Assembly (NCBI GenBank): GCA_024244705.1
Contig: JAAEOK010000056.1
Coordinates: 16,161-80,160 of the forward strand
DNA: 64,000 nt
From: Alphaproteobacteria bacterium
GTDB taxonomy: Bacteria > Pseudomonadota > Alphaproteobacteria > JAAEOK01
Direction: 5' to 3'
A program made the position numbers and the translations under genes. Numbering within the stretch: the stretch's first letter is position 1; every line of letters begins with the position of its first letter. The notes beneath the pieces were generated by a model, which was not told the DNA's origin, did no database searches, and saw only the letters and a program-made list of their open reading frames with translations. Below are positions 43,090-52,374 of this stretch, in pieces.

Positions 43090-44852
43090 TAGATGACGTC
43101 CATCAACGCGCGGCCGAGCCCATAATATTCGGCCTTCGGCGTAAACACTGGACGCAGGTTGCAGGATTCGAACCTTCCCAGCAAGCGCCCGCTGGAATCT
43201 TCACTTTCGTATTGGTACGAAAACAGCTCCTGCGTCGTGATGACATCGCCCTCCATGCCGACGATCTCTACTATGTTCGTGACGCGGCGCATGCCGTCAC
43301 GCATGCGCGAAATCTGGATGATCATGTCGATTGCCGAGGAAATCTGCGTGCGTACGGCTTTCGACGGGAGATTGATCCCAGCCATTCCGACCATGTTTTC
43401 GAGCCGGGTCAGCGATTCGCGTGGACGGTTGGCGTGGATCGTACCAAGCGATCCTTCGTGGCCGGTGTTCATAGCCTGCAACATGTCGACCGCCTCGGAA
43501 CTGCGCACCTCGCCGACTATGATGCGATCCGGGCGCATGCGGAGCGAATTCTTGACTAAATCGCGCATCGTAATTTCGCCCTCGCCTTCGAGGTTCGGCG
43601 GTCGCGTCTCCAGGCGCACGATGTGGGGCTGCTGCAGTTTGAGTTCCGCCGCGTCCTCGATGGTGACTATGCGTTCGTTATCGTCGATCATTGCCGAAAT
43701 CGCGTTGAGCAATGTCGTTTTGCCCGAACCCGTTCCGCCGGATATCAGGATATTTAGGCGCGAGCGCGCGGCGATTTGCAGAAGGATGGCGATTTCGCGC
43801 GACAGATTTTGCTGCTTGACCATCTGGTCCAGCGTGATCGCCTGCTTCGAGAACTTGCGAATAGAGATGCTTGGTCCATCGACTGCAAGCGGCGGTATGA
43901 TGATGTTTACGCGACTGCCGTCCGCCAGACGCGCATCGCAGAGCGGACTCGATTCGTCGACCCGGCGCCCGATTCGGGTAACGATTCGAGTGGCGATATT
44001 GAGAACATGCGAATTGTCGCGAAATCCAACATCGGTCAATTCGAGTTTGCCGGCCCGTTCGATAAAGACTTGATTGTGCCCATTGACCAGAATGTCGTTC
44101 ACCGAGTCGTCGGCGAGCAACGGTTCGAGAGGGCCCAATCCGAGCATATCGTTGAGCAGCCTGGTAACCAGCTCGCGGTGCTCGAGGCTGTTGAGGCGGA
44201 TTTTCTCCTCGAACAGAATTTCGGTGACCAGATCGGAGATCTGGCCGGAAAGGTCTTCACGAGTCAGCTTGGCGGCGGCGGCGGCGTCAATACGTTCCAT
44301 CAGGATCGGCGCCACGATCTCCTTTGCGGTCTCCACGCTCGCCTTGCTGGTCGATACCGAACCGCTTTTGCCACTGGCACGCTTCCGGCTGCCACGATTC
44401 CGTGTTGCCGCCCGGGCCGCCTTCGACGCGCGCTTGGACGACGGCGCGGGTTCGCCGTCACCGTCGGCGGCAGCGTCATCGCTCATCGCATCGGTCGTTT
44501 CGGGAGCCTTTTCAAGATCGCGCAGGACGCGGAACGTAATCGAGTCGAGACGCTTGGAGTCGAGATCCTCTCCGGATTCCGCGAGCCAGGATACGAAGAA
44601 CCGCCGTATTTCGCGAGTGAGTTCCTGCCTGTCCCCACCCTCGACGATGCCGTCGTCGATGAGGGTCCTTACGTGGTCGAGCGCCTTTTCTTTAGCAGAT
44701 CCGAACTCGGCATCGGGCGCAGAAACCGACCCGCCCGAGGTACCTGTGGTTGCGTCGCTCGGTCGCGCGTTGGATCGTGTCGTTGGCAATCGCGGGCGCG
44801 TGGGCGGCCGTGTCCCGTTGCCATCGCGGCGGCCAAATCCCTTGGTCTTCAT
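43089..44852 (-). CDS. cpaF: Tad pilus secretion ATPase TadA/CpaF
   Basis: A 587-residue type II/IV secretion ATPase. The C-terminal 400 residues hold GGTGSGKTTLLNAI (Walker A), the Asp box with IEDAAELKLQQPHIVRLETR, and the His box GHEGSLGTIHANRPRES. The N-terminal 180 residues are an unusually long Ser/Thr/Arg/Ala-rich, probably disordered extension. The ATG at 44852 overlaps the cpaE stop (ATGA); the open frame extends further upstream without coding support. It powers Flp pilus assembly. Confidence 0.95.
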   Translation of the reverse strand: MKTKGFGRRDGNGTRPPTRPRLPTTRSNARPSDATTGTSGGSVSAPDAEFGSAKEKALDHVRTLIDDGIVEGGDRQELTREIRRFFVSWLAESGEDLDSKRLDSITFRVLRDLEKAPETTDAMSDDAAADGDGEPAPSSKRASKAARAATRNRGSRKRASGKSGSVSTSKASVETAKEIVAPILMERIDAAAAAKLTREDLSGQISDLVTEILFEEKIRLNSLEHRELVTRLLNDMLGLGPLEPLLADDSVNDILVNGHNQVFIERAGKLELTDVGFRDNSHVLNIATRIVTRIGRRVDESSPLCDARLADGSRVNIIIPPLAVDGPSISIRKFSKQAITLDQMVKQQNLSREIAILLQIAARSRLNILISGGTGSGKTTLLNAISAMIDDNERIVTIEDAAELKLQQPHIVRLETRPPNLEGEGEITMRDLVKNSLRMRPDRIIVGEVRSSEAVDMLQAMNTGHEGSLGTIHANRPRESLTRLENMVGMAGINLPSKAVRTQISSAIDMIIQISRMRDGMRRVTNIVEIVGMEGDVITTQELFSYQYESEDSSGRLLGRFESCNLRPVFTPKAEYYGLGRALMDVI

Positions 44853-46075
44853 TTCCTGCCTAACAGGCGCAACAGGGCGCTCCGTTTGCGCTTTGGCGGA
44901 GTGCCGGCAATATCGTCGCACAACGACCGCAACGCCATAACCGTCTTGCTTTTCTTGGCAGCAACCGCCAACGGACGGCCAACATTCGCCGCCACGGAAA
45001 CCGACTTCACGTCTTCCGGTATCACACAATCGATTGCATGCTCGATTCCCTTTTCGAAGTCGGTGCGATTGATCGGCCCCTTACGTCCTTGGGGCATCCG
45101 ATTGACAACCACCTTTGAGTCAACTTGCGGCGCAATGCTCTTCATCGCGGAGACCAGCCGCATTGTGTCACGCATTCCGGAAAGCGTCATATCGGTGACG
45201 AACACGATCAGGTCCGCCATTGATATCAGTTCCGGTGGAGTCGTTAAGAAATGGCGCGGAAGATCGACCACCACTGTTCGAAAGTCGTGCCGAAGTTCGG
45301 TCATCAAGATGTCGAGGGCATGGGCATCGAACTCAAACCCGTTTTCGATTGGCTCCTCCGCGCCAAAAATATGCAGCCGTTCGTGCGCCGGCACCGCGAT
45401 GCTGGAAATGAATAGGCTGTCGACGCGATCGGGATGCTCGAGCGCATCACGCAGGCCGCGGCCGGGTTCTAGATCGAGCGTGAAAGTCGATGTGCCGAAA
45501 TACAGGTCCAAATCGACCAAGGCGATTTTCTGATCCGGGCGCTGGGCCAGGATCCATGCCGCGTTGAGAGCAACCGTACTGGCGCCGACGCCGCCGCGCG
45601 AACCAACCACGACCACCATTCGGCCGGGTTTGCCGAGTTCCTTGTCGGTCGCGCTCTCTGGTGGACGCAATGCATTGGCGACTGCGGTCCGGACATGCTC
45701 CTCACGGCACGGCTTGACCAGATAATCGGCCACGCCACATGCGACAAGGTCGCGGAACAAATTGACATCGTTGGCCTTTCCGACCGCGAGAACCGACGTT
45801 CCCGGATTGCAGACTTCGGCCAACGCATCGATATCGGCGAGCGGATCATTGGAGTTCTCGACGTCGACAACGATCAAAGGTGGGCAGGCGGCGCCGCCCT
45901 CCAAATATTCCACGGTCACGGCAATACCGCCGCTTTCCGACCGCACCTCCAAACCCGCCTCGTCCAGCGCTTCGCCAAAAACAGTGCGGGTTTCGTCGTC
46001 CTCGACGACGACCAAGGCACGGAGCGCCTCCGGCATCTTTTCCAGCGTCGTTCCCGGTCTCGGTATTGCGGTCAC
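44849..46075 (-). CDS. cpaE: Tad pilus localisation ATPase CpaE
   Basis: A 408-residue protein. An N-terminal receiver-like domain (ALVVVEDDETRTVFGEALDE, residues about 17-135) has lost typical phosphorylation signals. A MinD/ParA-type ATPase follows with the variant P-loop GSRGGVGASTVALNAAW. CpaE/TadZ marks the pole or site for pilus assembly. The start is the GTG at 46075 because GAGGAGG lies 6 nt upstream; in-frame ATGs further up would run into cpaD. The stop overlaps the cpaF start. Confidence 0.93.
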   Translation of the reverse strand: MTAIPRPGTTLEKMPEALRALVVVEDDETRTVFGEALDEAGLEVRSESGGIAVTVEYLEGGAACPPLIVVDVENSNDPLADIDALAEVCNPGTSVLAVGKANDVNLFRDLVACGVADYLVKPCREEHVRTAVANALRPPESATDKELGKPGRMVVVVGSRGGVGASTVALNAAWILAQRPDQKIALVDLDLYFGTSTFTLDLEPGRGLRDALEHPDRVDSLFISSIAVPAHERLHIFGAEEPIENGFEFDAHALDILMTELRHDFRTVVVDLPRHFLTTPPELISMADLIVFVTDMTLSGMRDTMRLVSAMKSIAPQVDSKVVVNRMPQGRKGPINRTDFEKGIEHAIDCVIPEDVKSVSVAANVGRPLAVAAKKSKTVMALRSLCDDIAGTPPKRKRSALLRLLGRK

Positions 46076-46097
46076 CTTGGGCCTCCTCGAAATGGGG

Positions 46098-46733
46098 TTA
46101 CTTGGTCGACGGCGCCTTCGCCTTCTTTGCCTTGCCCTGGCGGTAACGGCTGACCACCGCGGCATTGACCGACGCATCGCTGGGGCCGATCGCGCGGCCA
46201 ACGATGAGGTCCCTGGGATCGGCCACCATCAGACCGAGATTGGCTTCGGTGGCGCAGCCGTAGTTGCTGGAGACCGTATTGTTGGGGTCGGAACGAGACG
46301 GCTTGCGCCAGTCGGGGCAGTTGGGCGGAACCACGATGTACCGCGCCAGGGTTACCGTCACGTGCTCGTCCGGCACAATGGCCGCCGGCGACGATGAGGG
46401 TCCCGGCTCGGAGACGAGGTGGTTGAAGCGGAGGATGCGGTCGATTGCGGCCTGACGTTGTTGCCCGACCGAACCCCCGGAGGCGCCGCCGATTTCGACA
46501 AACACCTGATCGAGGGTCGGGTCCGCATCATGGCGATCGAGAAATGATTGCAGCCGCCCGCGTTCCTCGGCACTGAGCGTGGTACCGCCGGGCGCAAACA
46601 TGACGTCGTGGTCGATCATCACCCACTCGACGGAGTTCTTGTGCTGCGCCTCGGCGCCGGTCCAGTACTCGGGTCCGCCCTCGCAGCCGGCAAGCGCGAT
46701 GGCGATCAAGACCGGGAAAACAAGTCTTTTCAT
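46098..46733 (-). CDS. cpaD: CpaD family pilus assembly lipoprotein
   Basis: A 211-residue lipoprotein: MKRLVFPVLIAIALAGC gives the signal and lipobox. The middle has VMFAPGGTTLSAEERGRLQSF, and the CpaD hallmark region around YIVVPPNCPDWRKPSRSDP ends with NYGCATEANLGLMVADPRDL. CpaD works with the CpaC secretin in the outer membrane. It sits between cpaC and cpaE, as in Caulobacter. The C-terminus is Lys-rich. Confidence 0.93.
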   Translation of the reverse strand: MKRLVFPVLIAIALAGCEGGPEYWTGAEAQHKNSVEWVMIDHDVMFAPGGTTLSAEERGRLQSFLDRHDADPTLDQVFVEIGGASGGSVGQQRQAAIDRILRFNHLVSEPGPSSSPAAIVPDEHVTVTLARYIVVPPNCPDWRKPSRSDPNNTVSSNYGCATEANLGLMVADPRDLIVGRAIGPSDASVNAAVVSRYRQGKAKKAKAPSTK

Positions 46734-46754
46734 GGCAAGCCCCCTTTCACGTGC

Positions 46755-48161
46755 TCAGTCGAGGATGTAGCCGGCCGGCCCGGTCAGACCGAGACCGCGT
46801 CGTTCGCTCGGCTGCGCCTGAGGCACACCGACCGATTCTTCGTACAGCTTGCCGTGCAGCACCCGCGACTTGTCGCTCGGTGCCACGAATCCATCGGTCG
46901 GCAGGGCCACATTCTTGTCGGAGATCGGATGGACGATGTAGGGCGTGACCAGAATGATCAGCTCGGTTTCGTTACGGTTGAACTCCTCGGACCGGAACAG
47001 GCGCCCGAGAACCGGGACATCGCCGAGGCCCGGAAACTTGCGAATGTTCTCGACCACATTGTTCTGCAGCAAGCCGGCGATCGCAAATGATTGACCGCTG
47101 CCGAGCTCGACCGTCGTTTGCGCCCGGCGCGTCGTCAGCGCTGGTATCGCAAAGTTGTTGGCCTCGACCGCACCCGCCGCCGACAACTGGCTGACCTCCG
47201 GCGATACGCGGAGATTGATCCGCTCCGGCGCGATTATGGTCGGCGTGAATGCCAGCGAGACGCCGAATTCCTTGAATTCGATGGTCACCGCGCCTTCATC
47301 CTGCTGCACCGGAATCGGAAATTCGCCGCCGGCGAGAAACGTCGCCGTCTCGCCCGACATCGCGGTGAGATTCGGCTGCGCCAGGACCGAGATCAGGCCC
47401 TCATTGTCGAGGGCATCGATCAGGACATTGATGTCGACATTGCTGTCAGTGAAAGACGCCACGACGGTGTCAGAGGTTTCGTCGCGGAGAAACGCGTTAC
47501 CCAGCGTCAGGAACTCGCGGCCGGTGGCGATTCCAAACAGGAACCCGGCGCCGGTATTGATGATCGATTCCCAATTGATGCCGAGCCGTTTAACCACCTC
47601 GCGCGAAACCTCGGCTATCTTGACCTTCAAATGGACCTGGTTGGCGCCGGTCACGATGACCCGGTTGATGATCGATCCTTTACCGACAAAAGAGGCGGCG
47701 ATCCGGCGCAGATCTTCCGATTCACCTGGCGTACCGACATGACCGTCGAGAACCAGCGCGCCATCCAGCGAGGTCGCGCGAACGGTGGTACCCGGCAGGA
47801 ACTGGTCGAGCGCCGAGCGCAGGCGCGACAGATTGTGCGTCACCCGGACGATCCGGCTCAGCACGACGCGTTCGTCTTCGGTCAACCCGTAGAGCACGGT
47901 TTCGCCGATCCGCTTCGCATAGACATAGATCAAGGTCGGTGTCTTGACCTGGATGTCGGCGATCGCCGGGTCGGCGAGGAATACCGTGGAAACGGGTTCG
48001 TCGAGACGGATTAAGGTGCCCTTGCGGATGTCCAGATTGAGCACCTTGCCCTGTGTCGGCACGACCTGATCGGCTCGGACCGGTTGGCCGACGCCGCCGA
48101 GGACGACCAGGGCCAAGGCCAACAACAAGGCAATTAGAACACCACTGACGCGATCAATCAT
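46755..48161 (-). CDS. cpaC: Tad pilus secretin CpaC/RcpA
   Basis: A 468-residue outer-membrane secretin. A signal helix lies at residues 5-30. The N-terminal pilus-retraction/T2SS-type domain contains LDIRKGTLIRLDEPVSTVFL, a BON-like middle spans GTTVRATSLDGALVLDGHVGT, and the C-terminal secretin core includes AQPNLTAMSGETATFLAGGEFPIP and VPVLGRLFRSEEFNRNETEL. It forms the pore for the Flp pilus. Positioned between cpaB and cpaD. Confidence 0.95.
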   Translation of the reverse strand: MIDRVSGVLIALLLALALVVLGGVGQPVRADQVVPTQGKVLNLDIRKGTLIRLDEPVSTVFLADPAIADIQVKTPTLIYVYAKRIGETVLYGLTEDERVVLSRIVRVTHNLSRLRSALDQFLPGTTVRATSLDGALVLDGHVGTPGESEDLRRIAASFVGKGSIINRVIVTGANQVHLKVKIAEVSREVVKRLGINWESIINTGAGFLFGIATGREFLTLGNAFLRDETSDTVVASFTDSNVDINVLIDALDNEGLISVLAQPNLTAMSGETATFLAGGEFPIPVQQDEGAVTIEFKEFGVSLAFTPTIIAPERINLRVSPEVSQLSAAGAVEANNFAIPALTTRRAQTTVELGSGQSFAIAGLLQNNVVENIRKFPGLGDVPVLGRLFRSEEFNRNETELIILVTPYIVHPISDKNVALPTDGFVAPSDKSRVLHGKLYEESVGVPQAQPSERRGLGLTGPAGYILD

Positions 48162-48167
48162 CGCTCA

Positions 48168-49427
48168 TCACTCCCCTTCGGAGATGACTTCGACGGCACC
48201 GTCCTCCCCGTTTTCGGCATCGCTTTCGTCGCCCTCTCGTTTCGCTTCCTCTTCGTCATCCTGCTCGGCTTCGGACGGCGACGCTTTGGCCGCCAACGAC
48301 TGGCGCCTGCCGCCGCGAATGATCGTCACCTTTTTCCGCTTGGCGCGGTCCAGCAGCAGCAGGCTGACTTCTTGACCGAAGGTGTATCCGCGACCGTCAT
48401 CTTGTCGATTGCGGTCCGGGGCGAGCGGGTTCCCGCCACTTGACTCCCAGATCGACATGATCGGATCGCCACCTCCCGCGACGCCCTCGGAATCGGTGCT
48501 CGCGACCCCGGCGCTATCGCCGGCGATGCTGCTGGGCGCCGCGCCGGCACCGGTATCGGCCATGGGGGTCCGCAGGCTGGCGGTCATGATCGGGCGCTCG
48601 TTCGGGATCAGCTCCGCCGCATTGGCGTAATCGGCGCGGGCGCCGTCGGCTGATGACGCCTTGCGCTCGTCGGACGACGATTCGGGGCCGTTTTCACCTG
48701 CGGCGGCGGGCTGGGTCGCCTCGGCGAGGACCGCTTCGTCCTCGGCCAGACTGCGCAAACTCAGAGACAGACTCCCCAGCCGTCGGGCGACGGTGACCAT
48801 TTCCACCTGTTTGGGGTCGACCTCGAAAGTCAGGGTCTTGGAGACCTTCGCCGCACCTTCCTTTTGATTGAGACGCTGGTCGATGGCGATGACCCGGAGG
48901 TCCGGTATCAGCGTTTCGGTAGCGTAGGACCGCCTACCAAGACGGTGGGTAAGCAACATGTCGACGTGGTCACCCGGTAGTACGAATCCGGCGACCCCGG
49001 TGGTGACGCTGATCGGAATGGTGATGGCTCGTTTTCCGGGCCGCAGAGCGGCCGCCAAGAAACCCCGTTCCCCGCGACGAACGAGACGTGCACTGGTTAC
49101 CGGCTCGCCCTGCACGATGGGAAAACGCACGACGGCGCCTTCAAAGGACTTGGGATCGCTGCCCTCGCCCCGGACGATGTAAGCCTTGTCGAGGGTCTCG
49201 TCCGGCCAGGCCTGCCAGCGCAAATCCTCTTCCTTGACAAATGTGCCACGGGCCAAGTGTTTCTTGGCGACGAGAATGTAATCGGCTTCGGGCTCTTCGC
49301 CTCGGTCGATCATCCGCAACGCCTCCAGGGCCGCGCGTTCGGCGTCGAGCCATGATTGCGCGAAATAGACGGCGCCCCCGGCAACGAGCACGGCGGTCAA
49401 GAATAGAAGTACATTGCGTATCGACAT
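48168..49427 (-). CDS. cpaB: Tad pilus assembly protein CpaB/RcpC
   Basis: A 419-residue protein with one N-terminal membrane helix (residues 5-23), a SAF domain (ILVAKKHLARGTFVKEEDLR) and the RcpC/CpaB domain (PGKRAITIPISVTTGVAGFVLPGDHVDM). The C-terminal 170 residues form a long low-complexity acidic tail rich in Asp, Glu, Ser and Ala, ending SDAENGEDGAVEVISEGE; this is longer than in most homologues. It is thought to stabilise the secretin or link to peptidoglycan. It ends 6 bp before cpaC. Confidence 0.93.
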   Translation of the reverse strand: MSIRNVLLFLTAVLVAGGAVYFAQSWLDAERAALEALRMIDRGEEPEADYILVAKKHLARGTFVKEEDLRWQAWPDETLDKAYIVRGEGSDPKSFEGAVVRFPIVQGEPVTSARLVRRGERGFLAAALRPGKRAITIPISVTTGVAGFVLPGDHVDMLLTHRLGRRSYATETLIPDLRVIAIDQRLNQKEGAAKVSKTLTFEVDPKQVEMVTVARRLGSLSLSLRSLAEDEAVLAEATQPAAAGENGPESSSDERKASSADGARADYANAAELIPNERPIMTASLRTPMADTGAGAAPSSIAGDSAGVASTDSEGVAGGGDPIMSIWESSGGNPLAPDRNRQDDGRGYTFGQEVSLLLLDRAKRKKVTIIRGGRRQSLAAKASPSEAEQDDEEEAKREGDESDAENGEDGAVEVISEGE

Positions 49428-49453
49428 TATTTCCTCCGTCGCGGCCGATTTGT

Positions 49454-49963
49454 TCAGCCGAAGGCGAGCCAGCCAACCGCAAAAAGACCGCCCGTCGCGA
49501 TGGCCGCGCCATAGGGCACCGTCATCTTCATCAACGGTGTGAAGCGGAGACCGGAAACGGCCTCGCGCAACGGCACGGATTGCTCGAGGCTCGATCTAAG
49601 TCCCAGCGCCACCGCCAATACGAGGCTGGACACTGCGACCACGATCAGGAACGGGAGCATGGCCGCGGGCCCGGCCCACAGTGCGGAAACAGTCAACAAC
49701 TTGACATCGCCGCCGCCCATTCCGCCCATCGAGAACATGACAAACCCGATCACGAAGACGACCACGGCGCAGCCGACGGCGAATCCGATCTGCGCCCAAT
49801 CGGGCGCCACCGGGATTGCCAGCAAGTAGGCCGGATACAAGACGAGCAGGGATACGGGAATTCGGTTCGGAATTCTGAAATAGCGAAGATCGCTGACCGC
49901 GGCTCCGACGAACAGCGCGGCGACGAGTACCAAAACGAATAATTCAACAGGTGCCGCAATCAT
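49454..49963 (-). CDS. cpaA: Prepilin peptidase CpaA/TadV
   Basis: A 169-residue A24-family membrane aspartyl protease with about five to six hydrophobic helices. The two catalytic Asp are in VSDLRYFRIPNRIP and GMGGGDVKLL (GXGD). It cleaves the Flp prepilin leader. The gene lies between flp and cpaB, as in Caulobacter. The N-terminal methylase part of the larger PilD type is absent, as normal for CpaA. Confidence 0.94.
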   Translation of the reverse strand: MIAAPVELFVLVLVAALFVGAAVSDLRYFRIPNRIPVSLLVLYPAYLLAIPVAPDWAQIGFAVGCAVVVFVIGFVMFSMGGMGGGDVKLLTVSALWAGPAAMLPFLIVVAVSSLVLAVALGLRSSLEQSVPLREAVSGLRFTPLMKMTVPYGAAIATGGLFAVGWLAFG

Positions 49964-50132
49964 CGTGAGATTTCACATTTTCGAGGGACGGGCCGTGGGC
50001 AAATTGGGGCGAAGAGGGGGAAGTGGCGGCGACCCGGTTTCTGGTGCGCCGCCGGCAAGGTGCGGGATCATCGCTTGGTCAATCCCGGAACCTTGCCTTT
50101 CCCCCTTTTCTTCGATATCGCGTCGTTTCGGA

Positions 50133-50318
50133 TTAGGCGCCGGAGGGCACCGCGGCTCCGAGCGTGTCGGCGACAAACTGGAAGATCGTTTGCAGCGAGC
50201 TGCCCAGGGCAATCAGCGCAGCAATGGCTGCCACCGAAACGAGCGCGGCGATCAGGCCATATTCGATAGCCGTCGCGCCGGACTCATCGCGCATCAATGC
50301 GCTAAATTTCTTGTACAT
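50133..50318 (-). CDS. flp: Flp family type IVb pilin
   Basis: A 61-residue prepilin: a short basic leader (MYKKFSALMRDESG), processing after Gly at SGATAIEYGLIA with the conserved Glu at +5 and Tyr at +6, and a hydrophobic helix to about residue 45. It is the major subunit of Flp pili, cleaved by CpaA. The 52-nt-distant 17-mer motif upstream is shared with tadD. It is the first gene of the cpa operon; a 169-bp gap follows before cpaA, so partial termination is possible. Confidence 0.96.
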   Translation of the reverse strand: MYKKFSALMRDESGATAIEYGLIAALVSVAAIAALIALGSSLQTIFQFVADTLGAAVPSGA

Positions 50319-50370
50319 CGCATTAGCCTCCTATCGAGTAGCAAGAAGGCCGCTTTTTGACATGGGAGGT

Positions 50371-50387
50371 CTTAAGGAACGGTAAAA
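50371..50387 (-). promoter_or_regulatory. Motif upstream of flp shared with the tadD promoter
   Basis: On the minus strand the sequence ttttaccgttccttaag matches 16 of 17 bases of the element before tadD, at nearly the same distance (52 versus 50 nt) from the start codon. Read as TTTA-N7-TTAA, it is one base off a CtrA-type full site. Confidence 0.55.
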
Positions 50388-50404
50388 TGATCGAGAAAAT
50401 AAAA

Positions 50405-50418
50405 TGAAATGTATTTCA
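50405..50418. promoter_or_regulatory. 14-bp palindrome in the flp upstream region
   Basis: tgaaat (50405-50410) and attttca-like arm atttca (50413-50418) are perfect complements around gt, 87 bp before the flp start in a markedly AT-rich stretch. It could bind a dimeric regulator of the pilus promoter. Confidence 0.35.
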
Positions 50419-50550
50419 GTGTTTGATTGCAGTATTTGTAAATTTAGAGTTCGTTAGCGAATATTAATAAAATAATAACGATTTGGCATCGTCGACCGCT
50501 TTCGAGGCTCGGATTCGACTCGTATCAAGGCACGGAGATCCCCGGGCGGC

Positions 50551-51042
50551 TCATCGCTTATTGGTCAACAGGCCACAAAACCACGACGTGCCTGCACCCG
50601 CCTGGCTGCCGCCTTCGACAGCGTTCGAAACGGTTGTCGCCTCGACCCGCGGCAGGTCGATGCCGCCGGCAATCCCCTCGATGAAGCCCATGACGATAAA
50701 CTCGTGGCGGAGGCCGGTCAGGCTGACATTGAGCATCGGAATTATGCTGGCCGGCGAATCGGGGTCGCCGAGGCCGCTGGGCTCGTAGCGGACCGTCAGA
50801 TTGGCCGCCGACGCGGTCGGCAGGATGCGCTGCACATCGGCGACGAGACCGGTGAAGATCGCGCCATCGAGGGACACAGCGCCGCCCATGGCGCCGCCAT
50901 CGGCGCGATTCTGCATCTCGGTGCGTAACACCGTCATGCGTCCGATATCGAAGGCGAGTGCCGTGGCGCCGAGCAGCAGGAGAATCACAAACGACGCGTG
51001 GACGATCGCGGCGCCGGACCGATCCCGAATAAAGTCACGCAT
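50551..51042 (-). CDS. TadE/TadG-like pseudopilin-type protein
   Basis: A 163-residue protein with the Flp-pilus-assembly TadE/G-like N-terminus: FIRDRSGAAIVHASFVILLLLG, i.e. a short basic leader, Gly-Ala processing site and a hydrophobic helix, followed by ALAFDIGRMTVLRTEMQNRADGGAMGGA. This last segment is typical of TadG N-termini. The remainder is an exported domain without a recognisable vWA fold. It is upstream of flp on the same strand (232 bp). It may be a minor pseudopilin of the pilus. Confidence 0.8.
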   Translation of the reverse strand: MRDFIRDRSGAAIVHASFVILLLLGATALAFDIGRMTVLRTEMQNRADGGAMGGAVSLDGAIFTGLVADVQRILPTASAANLTVRYEPSGLGDPDSPASIIPMLNVSLTGLRHEFIVMGFIEGIAGGIDLPRVEATTVSNAVEGGSQAGAGTSWFCGLLTNKR

Positions 51043-51216
51043 CTTCCACCCTGACTCAAAAGCTATCTTTGGAAGACGGTTTATGCGCCCAAACGTTTAA
51101 ATTTGAATTGACCGGCGGGACGTTACCGGCTCGGAGGCGGCATCGACGGTAACGTTTTGGAAAGGATACTCCGGCTATCTGAAGGGCTGTCTGAGCGAAC
51201 CGCACACGGGTCCCCG

Positions 51217-52362
51217 ATGGTCGCATCAAGCTCTCGTCCCAGCCTGCCTTCTGCGGCACCGATCGCCCTGTCCTGGTCGATCAATCGATGGCCAGTCGTG
51301 TGTGCGCTGACCTACATCGGCGTCGCCTGGGGGATCGCGATGTTGTCCGGGCTGGACGACCAATTCTCGCTTACCGCCTATATCGGCCGCGGCTTTTCGA
51401 TGTTCGCCATTGCCGGAGGTTTGTGGGCAATCGGCACGGTTGTCCATCTTCTATTTACGTTGGCGACGGAGCGGCCCGCGCGCCCCTTGGTCGCGATGGA
51501 AGAGATCATCCGGACCCGCTACCGCCCGATCGAGCGACTGGCGGTCGGCCTCCCGATCCTGGTTCTGATGCCGATCGCGGGGTCCGCCTTCACCTCGCTC
51601 AAGAGCATGATCCCAGCGTTGCATTCCTTCGATTGGGATAGGACCTTCATCGCTTGGGACCGCTGGTTCCATGGCGGTTCTCAGCCGTGGGAACTCCTCC
51701 AGCCGTTGCTTGGCCACGCGCCGGTCACGCGCCTCATCGATGGGGCCTATCACGCCTGGTTCATCCTGCTATACCTGACCATCTTCGTATTGGCTTTCAG
51801 CCTGAAACCACGGCGATTGCGGGCCCAGTTTCTGATCACCTGCCTGCTCGCCTGGGCCGTGCTCGGAAACCTGATGGCGACGGCGCTGGCATCCGTCGGT
51901 CCCATCTTCTATCAGCCGCTGACCGGCGACCCCCTGTTCGCACCGCTGACGGATTACCTGCGCGCGGTCGATACCGAGTTCCCCCTCGCCACGCTCAAGA
52001 TCCAACAATATCTCTGGGACGGCTACGCCGGCGGTGAAATGATGATCGGCGGCGGCATCTCTGCGATGCCCAGCCTGCATATCGCCTCCGCCCTGTTGTT
52101 CGTCCTCGTATGGCGCCGCATCAACCGCCCGCTCGGCTGGGGCACCGGCGTCTTCTTTGTCGTCATGCTGCTGGGCTCGGTCCATCTCGGCTACCATTAC
52201 GCGATCGACGGCTACGTCTCGATCGTGCTCACGCTCGTTCTATGGAAATTGACGGGCCGCCTCCTGGAACGCGATCGCGGCCTCGACCGCACGGCGATCG
52301 AGCCGCTGGCGAATGCCGCGCCGGCCCGCCGCCCGGGTTATGAAACCGCAACCGCTTCGTAG
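51217..52362 (+). CDS. PAP2/Aur1-type multi-pass membrane protein, paralogue 1
   Basis: A 381-residue membrane protein with about seven hydrophobic helices. The C-terminal half carries the PAP2_3 (Aur1/Ipt1-type) signatures AMPSLHIASALL and GSVHLGYHYAIDGYVSIVL, i.e. His and His-Asp catalytic residues of lipid phosphatase/phosphotransferases. The ATG at 51217 is chosen by comparison with the next gene, whose N-terminus aligns from about there; a TTG at 51157 is possible. Members transfer or remove phosphoryl-headgroups on lipids; the substrate is unknown. The next gene is a clear paralogue (roughly half identical by eye). Confidence 0.85.
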   Translation: MVASSSRPSLPSAAPIALSWSINRWPVVCALTYIGVAWGIAMLSGLDDQFSLTAYIGRGFSMFAIAGGLWAIGTVVHLLFTLATERPARPLVAMEEIIRTRYRPIERLAVGLPILVLMPIAGSAFTSLKSMIPALHSFDWDRTFIAWDRWFHGGSQPWELLQPLLGHAPVTRLIDGAYHAWFILLYLTIFVLAFSLKPRRLRAQFLITCLLAWAVLGNLMATALASVGPIFYQPLTGDPLFAPLTDYLRAVDTEFPLATLKIQQYLWDGYAGGEMMIGGGISAMPSLHIASALLFVLVWRRINRPLGWGTGVFFVVMLLGSVHLGYHYAIDGYVSIVLTLVLWKLTGRLLERDRGLDRTAIEPLANAAPARRPGYETATAS

Positions 52363-52374
52363 GGCTGAGACGTA

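Noticed and set aside
44853..45029. N-terminal extension of CpaF upstream of the ATG at 44852
   Set aside because: It lies inside cpaE coding sequence; the ATGA overlap with the cpaE stop is the normal start.
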